Positions 7,472 through 14,795 of a DNA stretch of 16,470 nt are shown piece after piece (position 1 is the stretch's first letter; each line of letters starts with the position of its first letter). The position numbers and the translations under genes were made by a program. The DNA lies in the NCBI GenBank assembly GCA_031265345.1, contig JAISCU010000277.1:1-16470 (forward strand), read 5' to 3'. The notes beneath the pieces were generated by a model. It was given only the letters and a program-made list of their open reading frames with translations. It ran no database searches and was not told where the DNA came from. The DNA is from Bifidobacteriaceae bacterium. Its GTDB lineage: Bacteria > Actinomycetota > Actinomycetes > Actinomycetales > WQXJ01.

Positions 7472-8074
7472 ATGCATTCCGTCAAGAGGTCTTTGACCAT
7501 GTTGACGGCGGCCGCCGCGCTCGGCGCGGTTGTCGTCGCCGGAGGGGCACTGAGTCCCAATGCGCCAGCGGCGGAGGCCGCCACGGCAAATGTCCCGTGT
7601 TCCACTCAGACCAGCTCGGTTAGCTTCCCCGCCTGGTGGGGATCGATGAAGCCGATGATCCCGATCTCGTCCGCCGGCAGCACCGACTGCTTGCTCGTGT
7701 CGGGCAACAGCGGCGGGGGGGTGACAGCGCTGCAAAACGGCCTCGCCTTCACCGACTACAGCCTCCGGGCAGGCCACAAGTCGTACGAGTACGCTCGTAT
7801 CCTTGTCGGCAGCGACGCCCTGGAAGCGAACAACTGGGGTATCGATGGCAACTTCGGGGACAAGACCTACCGCGCGGTCAAGAGATTCCAAGAGAACAAG
7901 AAACTTGCCAATGACGGCAAATTCGGCAACGACATGCGCCACATTGCGTGGGTCGGCCACAGCGTGCTGACCGGCGGCTACAAGTACCTCATCCAGAACG
8001 TGTACAAGGCAGGGAGCACTTGGCACCATGCTGCCAACAGCGCCAAGAAGGTTTACGCGTACAACTATGGGTGA
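7472..8074 (+). CDS. Exported peptidoglycan-binding-domain protein
   Basis: The product is 200 aa. ATG 7472 is preceded by AGGAG (7459-7463) with 8-nt spacing. The N-terminus is a clear Sec signal: basic MHSVKRS, hydrophobic LTMLTAAAALGAVVVAGGAL, and a likely cleavage after PAAEAA-TA near residue 36. The mature protein has a PG_binding_1-like fold fragment: a VTALQNGLAF helix, then after an insertion WGIDGNFGDKTYRAVKRFQENKKLANDGKFG (about residues 127-157). That is the usual G-x-F/G-x-x-T/V-x-x-F-Q pattern, with a second DGKFG turn. A short aromatic C-terminal region follows (HHAANSAKKVYAYNYG). No catalytic domain is visible, so it probably binds cell wall rather than cutting it. It may share its transcript with the lipoprotein gene, although a strong hairpin separates them. 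A CRP-type site and a foldable leader precede it. Confidence 0.8.
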   Translation: MHSVKRSLTMLTAAAALGAVVVAGGALSPNAPAAEAATANVPCSTQTSSVSFPAWWGSMKPMIPISSAGSTDCLLVSGNSGGGVTALQNGLAFTDYSLRAGHKSYEYARILVGSDALEANNWGIDGNFGDKTYRAVKRFQENKKLANDGKFGNDMRHIAWVGHSVLTGGYKYLIQNVYKAGSTWHHAANSAKKVYAYNYG

Positions 8075-8087
8075 TTCATCCTCAGCC

Positions 8088-8118
8088 CGGGGCGGTCGGC
8101 GTCATGCCGGCCGCCCCG
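8088..8118 (+). terminator. Strong GC hairpin after the peptidoglycan-binding gene
   Basis: Bases 8088-8100 pair with 8106-8118 (13 pairs, including one T-G wobble) around the 5-nt loop gtcat. There is no U tract. It lies 14 nt after the stop codon and can cut down, though perhaps not stop, transcription into the lipoprotein gene. Confidence 0.65.
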
Positions 8119-8168
8119 CAGCAGCGTGTGCTGGCGGCGGGTCCACGGCGCGCCGGGCGATCTGTCTC

Positions 8169-9377
8169 GTGAGGGAGTCGCGGGCGGCCCGGTTCACGGT
8201 TGGCGCGGCAATCTCCTTTGCCCTCTTGGCACTGGTGGCGTGCGAGGGAGATTCGGGGCAGGGGGCTGATCCTGGCGCGGGCGGCCCAATCGCATCTCCG
8301 TCTTCTTCGTGGGCGCCGCCTGAGGGGGTGCCGGTCGCGCGGGAGTGGATGGAACGCACGGCGCTGCCGTTGGACCATTACGGTGACCTGGCGAACCAGG
8401 CGGACCAGACGATGTCAGATATCGCCAACCAGGACGGCGGGGTGTGGGAAGTCAAGCAAGAGGAATTCATCGCGTCCTGTATGAAGGATACCGGGTTCGC
8501 GTATTACCCGCGCGATGTGAAACCGCCGGCGCGGAGCGACGGTTCGTCCGGTTCCGGCGCGGAGCCCGGCCGGAGGCTGTGGGTTCCCCAGCTGCCGGAA
8601 GAGTTGGCGGACGTGGAGCGTCACGGTTACGGGCATTCCAAGCCCGCAGAGGTGATCGACAACGCGGCGGCCGCCGAGCAGGCTCGGCAGGGCGACCGGA
8701 ACGAGGAGTACGTAGCATCGTTGAGCGAATCCGCGCAGAGGCAGTACAAGGTCGCGTTGATGGGCGAGGCGCTGGCGGAGTACGACTTGTTGGCCGATTT
8801 TGACAGCGTCCCGCTGCCGGACTTGGGTGGCTGCATGGGCGGCGCCGCCGAGGCTCACCCGTACCCGTTGATGAAGGCGATGGACGAGTCGCCCACCACG
8901 TTGTACAGCGATCTGCTGGACCGGTTGAACGAGGAGGGCTGGCCATACACCGTGGGGTATCTGGGCCGCACGGAGTTGGAGGCTTTAGACACGGCCTGGA
9001 GGGAGTGTTTCCAGGCCGACTTCCCCCCGCTGCTGGTGGAGCCTGCGCCGGGAGTGGTCGGCGTGGAAGAGGGGCCGGTCGAGCCGAGCGAGCAGGAAGG
9101 ACCCGCCAGCGCGTGGGGCCTTGCGTTCCACACCAACGCCGACGGCGAGTACTGGGATGGTGACGGGCAGGATCCCCCGGTGGAGTATCTGTCCTTGACG
9201 GGCGCGCCGAGGGAAGTCGCGATTGCCGTCGCGGATTTCAAGTGCCGTGAGCAGACGGACTATGTCGACCGGTTCCTGGCGATCCAGCGGGACGCCCAGG
9301 AGGAGTTCATCGCCGCGAACAAGGCCGAGTTGGACGAGATGGCGGCGGCGTTGGAGGCGTACATCAACGGCGGCTGA
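8169..9377 (+). CDS. Lipoprotein of unknown function
   Basis: I do not recognise the family. The GTG at 8169 gives a compact lipoprotein signal: RESRAAR, a hydrophobic stretch, and lipobox LVAC with the lipidated Cys at residue 25. The frame is open to 8028, but longer starts would bury the signal. Total 402 aa. The mature part is acidic with few Lys. After a Gly/Ser/Pro linker come four spaced single cysteines in similar settings: [31 protein letters not shown] and [10 protein letters not shown]. These suggest two disulfides or a repeated Cys-anchored helical fold. The C-terminus is a charged helix ([17 protein letters not shown] ...). It follows the peptidoglycan-binding gene by 94 nt with no promoter of its own that I can see. 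A cell-envelope role is inferred from export and neighbour only. Confidence 0.75.
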   Translation: MRESRAARFTVGAAISFALLALVACEGDSGQGADPGAGGPIASPSSSWAPPEGVPVAREWMERTALPLDHYGDLANQADQTMSDIANQDGGVWEVKQEEFIASCMKDTGFAYYPRDVKPPARSDGSSGSGAEPGRRLWVPQLPEELADVERHGYGHSKPAEVIDNAAAAEQARQGDRNEEYVASLSESAQRQYKVALMGEALAEYDLLADFDSVPLPDLGGCMGGAAEAHPYPLMKAMDESPTTLYSDLLDRLNEEGWPYTVGYLGRTELEALDTAWRECFQADFPPLLVEPAPGVVGVEEGPVEPSEQEGPASAWGLAFHTNADGEYWDGDGQDPPVEYLSLTGAPREVAIAVADFKCREQTDYVDRFLAIQRDAQEEFIAANKAELDEMAAALEAYINGG

Positions 9378-9451
9378 CCCGCTGGAGGGCTGTGCTGAAC
9401 GCTCGGCCGGATGGCTTTCCGGTCGAGCGTTCGTTTCGTCCGCATTTGCGT

Positions 9452-9556
9452 GTGATCTTCGGCGAGGCGCGGGGGACCGTGGCCCGGCTCGGCTTCAACT
9501 CCCACTGCCTGGCCCTGCTGTCGTCGGCCTCGGCGCTCGGCCGCGTCGAGCCGGAG
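9452..9556 (+). pseudogene. Diverged remnant of the aroQ 3' end
   Basis: Translates as [22 protein letters not shown], then [13 protein letters not shown], matching Aro[23 protein letters not shown] and ASALGGVEPEL. About 80% of bases match over the first 66 nt, followed by a deletion of about five codons and a nearly identical tail. Homology stops where the palindrome starts in aroQ (7183). No start codon or N-terminal half is present; weaker similarity (DGF-x-RS) may extend upstream to about 9408. It lies in a different frame from the second remnant. Confidence 0.75.
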
Positions 9557-9576
9557 CCGGAGACAGACCCGGCGAA

Positions 9577-9613
9577 GGAACACGGGTTTGCGTCAGACGC
9601 CAACCCGTGTTCC
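9577..9613. repeat. 37-nt near-perfect palindrome between the two aroQ remnants
   Basis: ggaacacgggtt (9577-9588) pairs with aacccgtgttcc (9602-9613) for 12 pairs. After one T/C mismatch the centre gcgtc-a-gacgc adds five more. It has no U tract and does not follow an intact gene, so a repetitive or mobile palindrome is more likely than a terminator. The young aroQ copy begins 8 nt later. Confidence 0.85.
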
Positions 9614-9620
9614 CGCCTGG

Positions 9621-9840
9621 CCCGGCGGCTTTCGCCCATTATTCCTACAGCTTGCACGATGCCGTGGCGCAGGTCCCTCTGGTCGTCGAGGTCCACTTGT
9701 CCAATCCGGCCGCCCGCGAGGGCTTCCGGCACCGTTCGGTGATCTCCGGCGTGGCGCGCGGCACGGTGGCCGGGTTCGGCTTCGACTCCTATTACTTGGC
9801 GCTGGTGGAGTTGGCCCGCTTGGCGGCCGCCTCGGAGTAG
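9621..9840 (+). pseudogene. Recent 3' fragment of aroQ (about 94% identical to the intact gene)
   Basis: Aligned without gaps to 6947-7166 at a fixed offset of 2674 bp, with about 13 differences in 220 bp. It encodes [20 protein letters not shown] through [20 protein letters not shown] and its own TAG. All six differences between HYSYS and LAL are synonymous; the changes that alter residues are at the two edges. The N-terminal half of AroQ, including the catalytic Tyr and lid, is missing, and no start site is present. Its 3' end overlaps the convergent acyl-CoA synthetase gene by 49 bp. Confidence 0.9.
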
Positions 9841-11603
9841 AGGGCATCCACTTCGGAGGCGAAGTCATCCAGCACCAAAGCGCGCTTCACTTTCAAAGAC
9901 GGCGTCAGGTAGCCGTTGTCCTCGGTGAAGTCGGTCCCCAGGATGCGGAACTCGCGGATCGACTCGGCGCGGGAGACGGCTTGGTTGGTCCGAGTGACCG
10001 CACGTTCCAGCGAGGAACGGATGTCGGGGTCGATGCGGGCTTGCTCGATGGTCAAAGGAGACTTGCCGTGGGTGGCCAGCCAACTGGGGATCATCTCCTC
10101 GTCCAGCGTGATCAGCGCCCCGATGAAGGGACGCCCATCGCCCACCACGACCACCTGGGAGACCAGCGGGTGTCCGCGCAGCCGGTCCTCCAGGGTGGCG
10201 GGGGCGACGTTCTTGCCGCCAGCGGTGACGATCAGCTCCTTGCGCCGCCCGGTGATGGTCAAGTAGCCGTCCGCGTCCAACGAGCCCACGTCGCCGGTGT
10301 GGAACCAGCCGTCGCGCAGCGCCTCGGCAGTGGCCTCGGGATCGCCCCGGTAACCCCGGAAGATGTGGAAGCCTTTGGACAGGATCTCGCCGTCCTCGGC
10401 CACGGCGACGGTCTGGCCTGGCAACGGCGGCCCGACGGTGCCGATCTTGTTCACCCTCTCGCGGTTCACGGCGGTGGGAGCGGAGGTCTCGGTCAAGCCG
10501 TAGCCCTCGTACACGGTCAGACCCATGCCTCGGAAGAAGTGCCCGAGCCGTTCGCCGAGGGGAGCGCCTCCGGAGACGGCTTGGACCAACTGGCCGCCCA
10601 TCATCTTGGTCAGCTTGCGGAAGACCAGACGGCTGGCTACAGCGTGCTGAATGCGGCGCACGGGCGTGAAGCCGCCCCGCGAGTCCAGTTCGCGGGAAGA
10701 CACAATGGCCACCTTGGCCGCCCAGCGGAACAGTTTCAGTTTGAAGCCGCCGCCAGTCGAGGCCTCGGCGGCGTTGTAGACCTTCTCCAGCACGCGAGGG
10801 ACCACCAGCAGGAAGGTCGGGCGGAAAGCGGCCAGGTCCTTGATCAACGTCTTGGTGTCCGGCAGGTAGCCCATCACGGTGGGGGAGTACAGAGCGATCA
10901 CATTGATCACGCGGGCGAAGACGTGGGCCAGCGGCAGGAACAAGAGGCAGCGCGCGCCGGGGTGGACAATCCAGGCCAGGGCGGCGGCGGCGTTGCGGGC
11001 CGCGGTGGTGAAGTTCAAATGGGTCAATTCCACGCCCTTGGGCCGCCCGGTGGTGCCCGAGGTGTAGATGACGGCCGCCAAGTCGTCGCCCCGGACCGCC
11101 TCTCGCCGGGCCGCCAAAGCCGTGTCGGAGACGGACTGGCCCTTCGCTTCCAAGTCCGGAAGCGCGGCATCGTCCAAAGTCCAAAGCGGGCCGTCGTAAA
11201 CCGACCGGACCAACTCGGTCTGGACCTGGGTCTCGCAGACCACCGCCGCCAAACCGCCGTCCTGGATGATCCACTCGGCCTGGGCGGCGGACGAGGTCTC
11301 GTAGATCGGGACGCCGACAGCCCCGATGAACCAGAGGGCGTAGTCCAACTGCGTCCATTCGGGGGAGGTGGCGGCCATGATCCCGAGCCGGTCCCCGTGC
11401 CCTATGCCCTCGGCGATGAGCCCTTTCGCCAGGGCCTCCACCGAGCCGAGGAAATCGTGGACGGACACCGGGCGCCAGCCGTCCGACTCGCGGACCTCCA
11501 TGATGGGCGCGGACGGGTCGCGGTTCAGCCGCTCCAACAACAGGTCGGCGATCGATTCGTCGGGATTGGCAGGGGCGATTGCGGGCCTCGAGGAAACCTT
11601 CAC
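9792..11603 (-). CDS. Long-chain acyl-CoA synthetase (AMP-binding, FadD15-like)
   Basis: Activates fatty acids to acyl-CoA through an acyl-adenylate. The 603-aa product has the P-loop [20 protein letters not shown] (about residues 177-196) and YGLTETSAP (about 367-375). [19 protein letters not shown] follows, then [17 protein letters not shown] (about 450-467). The C-terminal domain ends with [16 protein letters not shown], a typical long-chain ligase end. The last 15 or so residues ([14 protein letters not shown]) are read from the opposite strand of the aroQ fragment, so the native C-terminus has probably been replaced or extended. The GTG start at 11603 has TAAAGT 7 nt upstream, a leaderless layout. 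It is divergent from efp, with a palindrome between. Substrate chain length cannot be read from the sequence. Confidence 0.93.
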   Translation of the reverse strand: MKVSSRPAIAPANPDESIADLLLERLNRDPSAPIMEVRESDGWRPVSVHDFLGSVEALAKGLIAEGIGHGDRLGIMAATSPEWTQLDYALWFIGAVGVPIYETSSAAQAEWIIQDGGLAAVVCETQVQTELVRSVYDGPLWTLDDAALPDLEAKGQSVSDTALAARREAVRGDDLAAVIYTSGTTGRPKGVELTHLNFTTAARNAAAALAWIVHPGARCLLFLPLAHVFARVINVIALYSPTVMGYLPDTKTLIKDLAAFRPTFLLVVPRVLEKVYNAAEASTGGGFKLKLFRWAAKVAIVSSRELDSRGGFTPVRRIQHAVASRLVFRKLTKMMGGQLVQAVSGGAPLGERLGHFFRGMGLTVYEGYGLTETSAPTAVNRERVNKIGTVGPPLPGQTVAVAEDGEILSKGFHIFRGYRGDPEATAEALRDGWFHTGDVGSLDADGYLTITGRRKELIVTAGGKNVAPATLEDRLRGHPLVSQVVVVGDGRPFIGALITLDEEMIPSWLATHGKSPLTIEQARIDPDIRSSLERAVTRTNQAVSRAESIREFRILGTDFTEDNGYLTPSLKVKRALVLDDFASEVDALYSEAAAKRANSTSAK

Positions 11604-11610
11604 GCCCCGG

Positions 11611-11616
11611 ACTTTA
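11611..11616 (-). promoter_or_regulatory. -10 box of the acyl-CoA synthetase gene (leaderless)
   Basis: On the minus strand TAAAGT is followed by 7 nt (ccggggc) and the GTG start, so transcription would begin at or within a base or two of the start codon. The matching -35 position falls inside the palindrome at 11631-11648. Confidence 0.5.
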
Positions 11617-11630
11617 GCCCCTCGAACCCT

Positions 11631-11648
11631 CCCTACGCATTCGTAGGG
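11631..11648. promoter_or_regulatory. Operator-like palindrome between the divergent acyl-CoA synthetase and efp genes
   Basis: CCCTACG-CATT-CGTAGGG is a perfect 7-4-7 inverted repeat. It covers the -35 area of the leftward promoter and lies just before the rightward -10 box, so one bound regulator could affect both genes. As RNA it would be a short hairpin without a U tract. Confidence 0.55.
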
Positions 11649-11658
11649 ACGCGAACAG

Positions 11659-11664
11659 TAAGAT
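11659..11664 (+). promoter_or_regulatory. Likely -10 box for efp-nusB
   Basis: TAAGAT predicts a start near 11671 and a leader of about 32 nt that holds the Shine-Dalgarno-like cggagag (11692-11698). The -35 box is poor. Confidence 0.4.
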
Positions 11665-11702
11665 ATCGAGGGCCAATCGCAGCGACAACGACGGAGAGAT
11701 TT

Positions 11703-12263
11703 GTGGCAACCACCAATGATTTGAAGAACGGGCTAGTGCTGAACTTGGACGGTCAGCTTTGGACCGTGGTCGACTTCCAGCACGTCAAGCCAGGCAAAGG
11801 CGGCGCGTTCGTGCGCACCAAGCTCAAGAACGTGCTGACCGGGAAGGTGGTCGACAGGACTTTCAACGCCGGCCTCAAAGTCGACACGGCGACGGTCGAC
11901 AAGCGCGACATGCAATACCTCTACCGTGACGGCGACTCGTTCGTCTTCATGGACAAGGACAGCTACGACCAGGTGAACGTTGCCGAGGCGACCGTCGGCG
12001 ACGCCGCCCACTTCCTCCTCGAGGGCCAGGACGCGGTGGTCGCGCGGCACGAGTCCGACCCGCTCTATGTGGAACTGCCGGCGGCGGTGGTCCTGGAGAT
12101 CACCTACACCGAGCCGGGCCTGCAGGGCGACCGCTCCACCGGCGGCACCAAGCCCGCCACGCTCGAGACCGGCCACGTCATCCAGGTCCCGCTGTTCGTG
12201 GAGCAGGGCACCAAGGTCAAGGTGGACACCCGCTCGGGCGAGTACTTGGGCCGGGTCAACTAG
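11703..12263 (+). CDS. efp: Elongation factor P
   Basis: Binds ribosomes stalled on polyproline stretches and promotes peptide-bond formation. The product is 186 aa, the family's normal length. GTG 11703 is preceded by GGAGAG at 5-8 nt; the long open frame upstream is antisense to the acyl-CoA synthetase gene and not real. Domain I has [20 protein letters not shown] and the tip loop KPGKGGAF with Lys32, the position modified in some bacteria. The C-terminal signature is present ([15 protein letters not shown] to [20 protein letters not shown]). The stop overlaps the nusB start by one base (TAGTG). EF-P is relevant to this genome's Pro-rich proteins, such as the MltG tail. Confidence 0.98.
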   Translation: MATTNDLKNGLVLNLDGQLWTVVDFQHVKPGKGGAFVRTKLKNVLTGKVVDRTFNAGLKVDTATVDKRDMQYLYRDGDSFVFMDKDSYDQVNVAEATVGDAAHFLLEGQDAVVARHESDPLYVELPAAVVLEITYTEPGLQGDRSTGGTKPATLETGHVIQVPLFVEQGTKVKVDTRSGEYLGRVN

Positions 12264-12730
12264 TGGCCAGTCCGCGCACGGCTGCCCGTCGGCACGCCGT
12301 CGAGTTGGTCTTCGAGGCCTTCGGGCGCGACATGGGCCTGCTCGACCTGCTCCGTTCACGGGCCGCCATCCGTGAGGCCGCCGAACAGGACGCCGACCGG
12401 GATTCCGGTGAGGAGACCAAGTTGCCCGATGCCGCCGTCGTGGCCCCCTACACCCTCCAGCTGGTCAGGGGGGTGGCTTCGCGCCAGGGGGAAATCTCCG
12501 ACTGGTTGGACACCTACTCGAAGGGCTGGCCGCAGTCCCGCATGCCGGCGGTGGACCGGGCGATCCTGTACGTGGGCGCCTATGAGATCGTCTTCGAGGA
12601 CGATGTGCCGGACCCGGTGACTCTCAAGGCGGCCGCCGACATGGCCGGCAAGCTCTCGACCGACAAGTCGGCCAATTTCGTGTCCGGGCTGCTGGGACGG
12701 CTCTCGAAGCTGAAGCCCACTCTCCTCTGA
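12263..12730 (+). CDS. nusB: Transcription antitermination protein NusB
   Basis: An RNA-binding all-helical protein that works with NusE (S10) at boxA during rRNA transcription antitermination. The product is 155 aa. It begins with the Arg-rich helix ASPRTAARRHAVELVFEAFGRD. Later come QLVRGVASRQGEISDWLDTY, WPQSRMPAVDRAILYVGAYEI, and the conserved end DPVTLKAAADMAGKLSTDKSANFVSGLLGRLS. The GTG at 12263 overlaps the efp stop, so the pair is coupled. In many actinobacteria pyrimidine genes follow nusB; here an accessory stretch follows instead. Confidence 0.97.
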   Translation: MASPRTAARRHAVELVFEAFGRDMGLLDLLRSRAAIREAAEQDADRDSGEETKLPDAAVVAPYTLQLVRGVASRQGEISDWLDTYSKGWPQSRMPAVDRAILYVGAYEIVFEDDVPDPVTLKAAADMAGKLSTDKSANFVSGLLGRLSKLKPTLL

Positions 12731-12737
12731 GCGCGCC

Positions 12738-12754
12738 GGGACGCCCCGCGTCCC
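12738..12754 (+). terminator. Short GC hairpin after nusB
   Basis: GGGACGC-ccc-GCGTCCC, seven pairs with a 3-nt loop, starts 8 nt after the nusB stop. There is no U tract, common for actinobacterial terminators. Confidence 0.6.
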
Positions 12755-12763
12755 AAGCAGGGT

Positions 12764-12786
12764 AAGCAGGGGACGGTGCCTTGTTT
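12764..12786. repeat. REP-like imperfect palindrome with a GGGGAC core
   Basis: aagcaggggac-ggtgccttgttt folds with wobble pairs and a few mismatches. Its GGGGACGGT core resembles the dyad after aroQ (GGGGACTGT) and a looser one at 15409-15439 (ggggacggat ... gtcccc). Class membership is a guess. Confidence 0.4.
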
Positions 12787-12793
12787 AGCGAGG

Positions 12794-13057
12794 TCAGACG
12801 GCGGCTGGGACCAGTGTCACAGCGGCGGCGCCGGCGGTCGGGCGCAGACGTTTGTCGAAAGCAGCCAGTGGGGCCTTCAGGGCGATCGCCGCGGCGAGGG
12901 CGTACGCGTCGGGCAGGCGGACGCCGTGACGCGCGCGGACGGTGGCGACGAAGACTGGGGCGACGGCATCGGGCGGCAGTGTGACCATCCCGAGCGACTC
13001 CCAGTCGTGGGCGGCCCGCGCGGCCAGGCGCTTGACCGCCGGTTGGGCCTTTCGGGG
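12794..13057 (-). pseudogene. C-terminal half of a PIN-domain (VapC-like) toxin
   Basis: The open minus frame reads PAVKRLAARAAHDWESLG, then MVTLPPDAVAPVFVATVRARHGVRLPDAYALAAAIALKAPLAAFDKRLRP. RLPDAYALAAAIALKAPLAAFDKRL is the usual end of PIN ribonucleases, with the third and fourth acidic metal ligands (PDA and FDKR). The N-terminal half with the first Asp and Glu is missing, and a TAG at 13058-13060 closes the frame. The only Met (12988) would start in mid-domain. No antitoxin gene is visible on either side. Probably a relic from a lost toxin-antitoxin pair. Confidence 0.7.
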
Positions 13058-13098
13058 CTAGCGCTTCGGGGGATTGCGGCCGAATGAAGCGGGGGCTA

Positions 13099-13133
13099 CT
13101 TTGGTCCCAAAGGTGGCTCGCGAAGACGCGAGC
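13099..13133. promoter_or_regulatory. Two adjacent dyads upstream of the aldehyde dehydrogenase gene
   Basis: CTTTGG-tc-CCAAAG (13099-13112) is a 14-bp palindrome. Three bases on, GCTCGCG-aaga-CGCGAGC (13116-13133) is a 7-bp stem with a tetraloop. They lie about 200 bp before the dehydrogenase start. The first could be an operator and the second a terminator of leftover transcription; neither role is shown. Confidence 0.4.
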
Positions 13134-13187
13134 GCCCGACCCGCGATGGAGCGGCCTCGATCAGGCGGCGAACCATCCGCGAGTTCC

Positions 13188-13268
13188 GACCGAACATTGA
13201 CCGAACATCGACTGGGCGTCGGCCGAGTATCGACCGCACGTTCGAACCGCACATTCCGACCGCACAAC
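13188..13268 (+). repeat. Short direct-repeat array (GACCGMAC units) upstream of the aldehyde dehydrogenase gene
   Basis: Units at 13188 (gaccgaacatt), 13199 (gaccgaacatc), 13232 (gaccgcacgttc), 13244 (gaaccgcacattcc) and 13258 (gaccgcacaac) sit head to tail at 11-14 bp steps, with one gap at 13210-13231. The step is close to one helical turn, as in iterated binding sites. The array ends about 60 bp before the start codon. Confidence 0.55.
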
Positions 13269-13329
13269 AGCTCCATCGAGATCGGCCCCCGACGGTCGAG
13301 GGCCAGACTCATATGAGGAAGGCACTGGC

Positions 13330-14766
13330 ATGAAGACCTACGACAAACAATTCATCGGCGGCGAGTGGGTGGAGGGCACGGGCACGCCCGGCCTGGAGAA
13401 CCGCAACCCGTTCACCGGCGAGCTGATCTACGCCTACACGGGGGCGTCGAAGCAAGACCTGGACGCGGCCTACGCGGCGGCGGCAGCGGCCCAGCCCGCC
13501 TGGGCGGCCACACCGCCCGCTGCCAAACAGGCGCTCCTGGGCAAGGTGGCGGAAGCGATCGCTGGGATGAAGGACGAGGTCTATGCCTGCATGGTCGAGG
13601 AGGGCGGCTCCACGCGCCCCAAGGCGGACTTCGAGTTCTTCGTCTCGCAAGACATCTGCCACGAGGCGCAGGCCTTCCCGTACATGATGGACGGTCGCAT
13701 CATGCCCTCCAACATCCCCGGCAAGGACAACTACATCTACAAAGAGCCCAAGGGCGTGATCGGGGTGATCGCGCCGTGGAACGTGCCGCTGGTCCTGGCC
13801 ATGCGTTCCGTGGCGCCCGCCATCGCCTGCGGCAACGCCGTGGTCATGAAGCCCGCCACCGACACGCCCGGCTCCGCCTTCCTGATGGCCGAGTTCTTCG
13901 AGCGCGCCGGCCTGCCCGCCGGGGTCCTCAACGTCGTGGCCGGGCGCGGCTCGGAGATCGGGGACGCGTTCGTGGCCCATCCGGTGCCGTCTCTGATCTC
14001 CTTCACCGGTTCCACAGCGGTCGGGACTCGCATCGGCGAGGTCGCGAGCGGCCAACTCAAGGACATCTCGCTGGAGCTGGGCGGCAATAACTCCATGCTG
14101 GTGATGCCGGACGCGGACCTCGACAAGGCCGTCGCGGCGGCGCTGTTCGGGGCCTTCTTCCACCAGGGCCAGGTCTGCATGGCGCTGAACCGGATCGTGG
14201 TGGTGGGTGCGGCCCACGACGCGTTCGTGGAGAAGCTGGTCGCGGCCACCCGCGAAATCCCGGTGGGGGACCCGGCGGACCCGAAGACGTTCATCGGCCC
14301 GATCATCTCCCAGGCCCAGGTCGCGTCGATCGAAGGTTTCATCGAGGGCACCATCGCCTGGGGCGCGACCGTGGCCCTGGAGGGGAGGACCGGGGGACCG
14401 TTGATCCATCCGTGGATCTTCACCGATGTCACCAACGACGCGCCCGCCGCCAGGCACGAGGTCTTCGGCCCGGTCTGCTGCGTGCTCAAGGCCAAGGACG
14501 AGGACGAGGCCGTCGCCATCATCAACGACACCGAGTACGGCCTGTCCAATTGCGTCTTCACGGCGGACCTGTACCGCGGGATGGCCGTGGCGCGGCGGCT
14601 CGAATCGGGGATGGTGCACGTCAACGACCAGTCCATCAACGACGAGCCCCACGTCATGTTTGGCGGCGAGAAGCACTCTGGGGTGGGCCGGTTCAACGCC
14701 CAGTGGGTGGTCGACAAGTTCACCCGCGACCGCTGGGTCTCCGTCCAACGCGAGTACCGGTTCTGA
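13330..14766 (+). CDS. Aldehyde dehydrogenase (benzaldehyde/vanillin dehydrogenase-like)
   Basis: NAD(P)-dependent oxidation of an aldehyde to its acid. The product is 478 aa. ATG 13330 has GAGGAAGG at 13315-13322. The active-site set is complete: Asn151 in APWNVP, Glu249 in LELGGNN, and the nucleophile Cys283 in HQGQVCMALNR, with the family's usual spacing. FTGSTAVG, HEVFGPV and FGGEKHSGVGRFN are also present. The wording around the Cys (HQGQVCM) and the overall length are closest, in my recollection, to aromatic-aldehyde (vanillin, benzaldehyde) dehydrogenases, but substrate cannot be fixed from this. It is a single-gene unit, flanked by the repeat array upstream and a dyad downstream. The LysR-type regulator further right might control it; it is not divergently adjacent. 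Confidence 0.93.
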   Translation: MKTYDKQFIGGEWVEGTGTPGLENRNPFTGELIYAYTGASKQDLDAAYAAAAAAQPAWAATPPAAKQALLGKVAEAIAGMKDEVYACMVEEGGSTRPKADFEFFVSQDICHEAQAFPYMMDGRIMPSNIPGKDNYIYKEPKGVIGVIAPWNVPLVLAMRSVAPAIACGNAVVMKPATDTPGSAFLMAEFFERAGLPAGVLNVVAGRGSEIGDAFVAHPVPSLISFTGSTAVGTRIGEVASGQLKDISLELGGNNSMLVMPDADLDKAVAAALFGAFFHQGQVCMALNRIVVVGAAHDAFVEKLVAATREIPVGDPADPKTFIGPIISQAQVASIEGFIEGTIAWGATVALEGRTGGPLIHPWIFTDVTNDAPAARHEVFGPVCCVLKAKDEDEAVAIINDTEYGLSNCVFTADLYRGMAVARRLESGMVHVNDQSINDEPHVMFGGEKHSGVGRFNAQWVVDKFTRDRWVSVQREYRF

Positions 14767-14795
14767 CGGCAAGAGAAGACCGAACAAAAACCTCA

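Noticed and set aside
8028..8168. Upstream-extended start for the lipoprotein gene (8028 or 8067)
   Set aside because: It would overlap the previous gene or the hairpin and put about 34-47 residues before the lipoprotein signal.
9588..11702. Plus-strand open frame fused ahead of efp
   Set aside because: It is antisense to the acyl-CoA synthetase gene, has no ribosome site, and EF-P has its normal length from GTG 11703.
13188..13268. Possible CRISPR array
   Set aside because: Units are only 8-14 bp with no unique spacers, and no cas genes are present.
13074..13316. 80-residue plus-strand open frame before the aldehyde dehydrogenase gene
   Set aside because: No ribosome site, and it runs through the dyads and the repeat array; composition is Arg/Ser/Thr low complexity.
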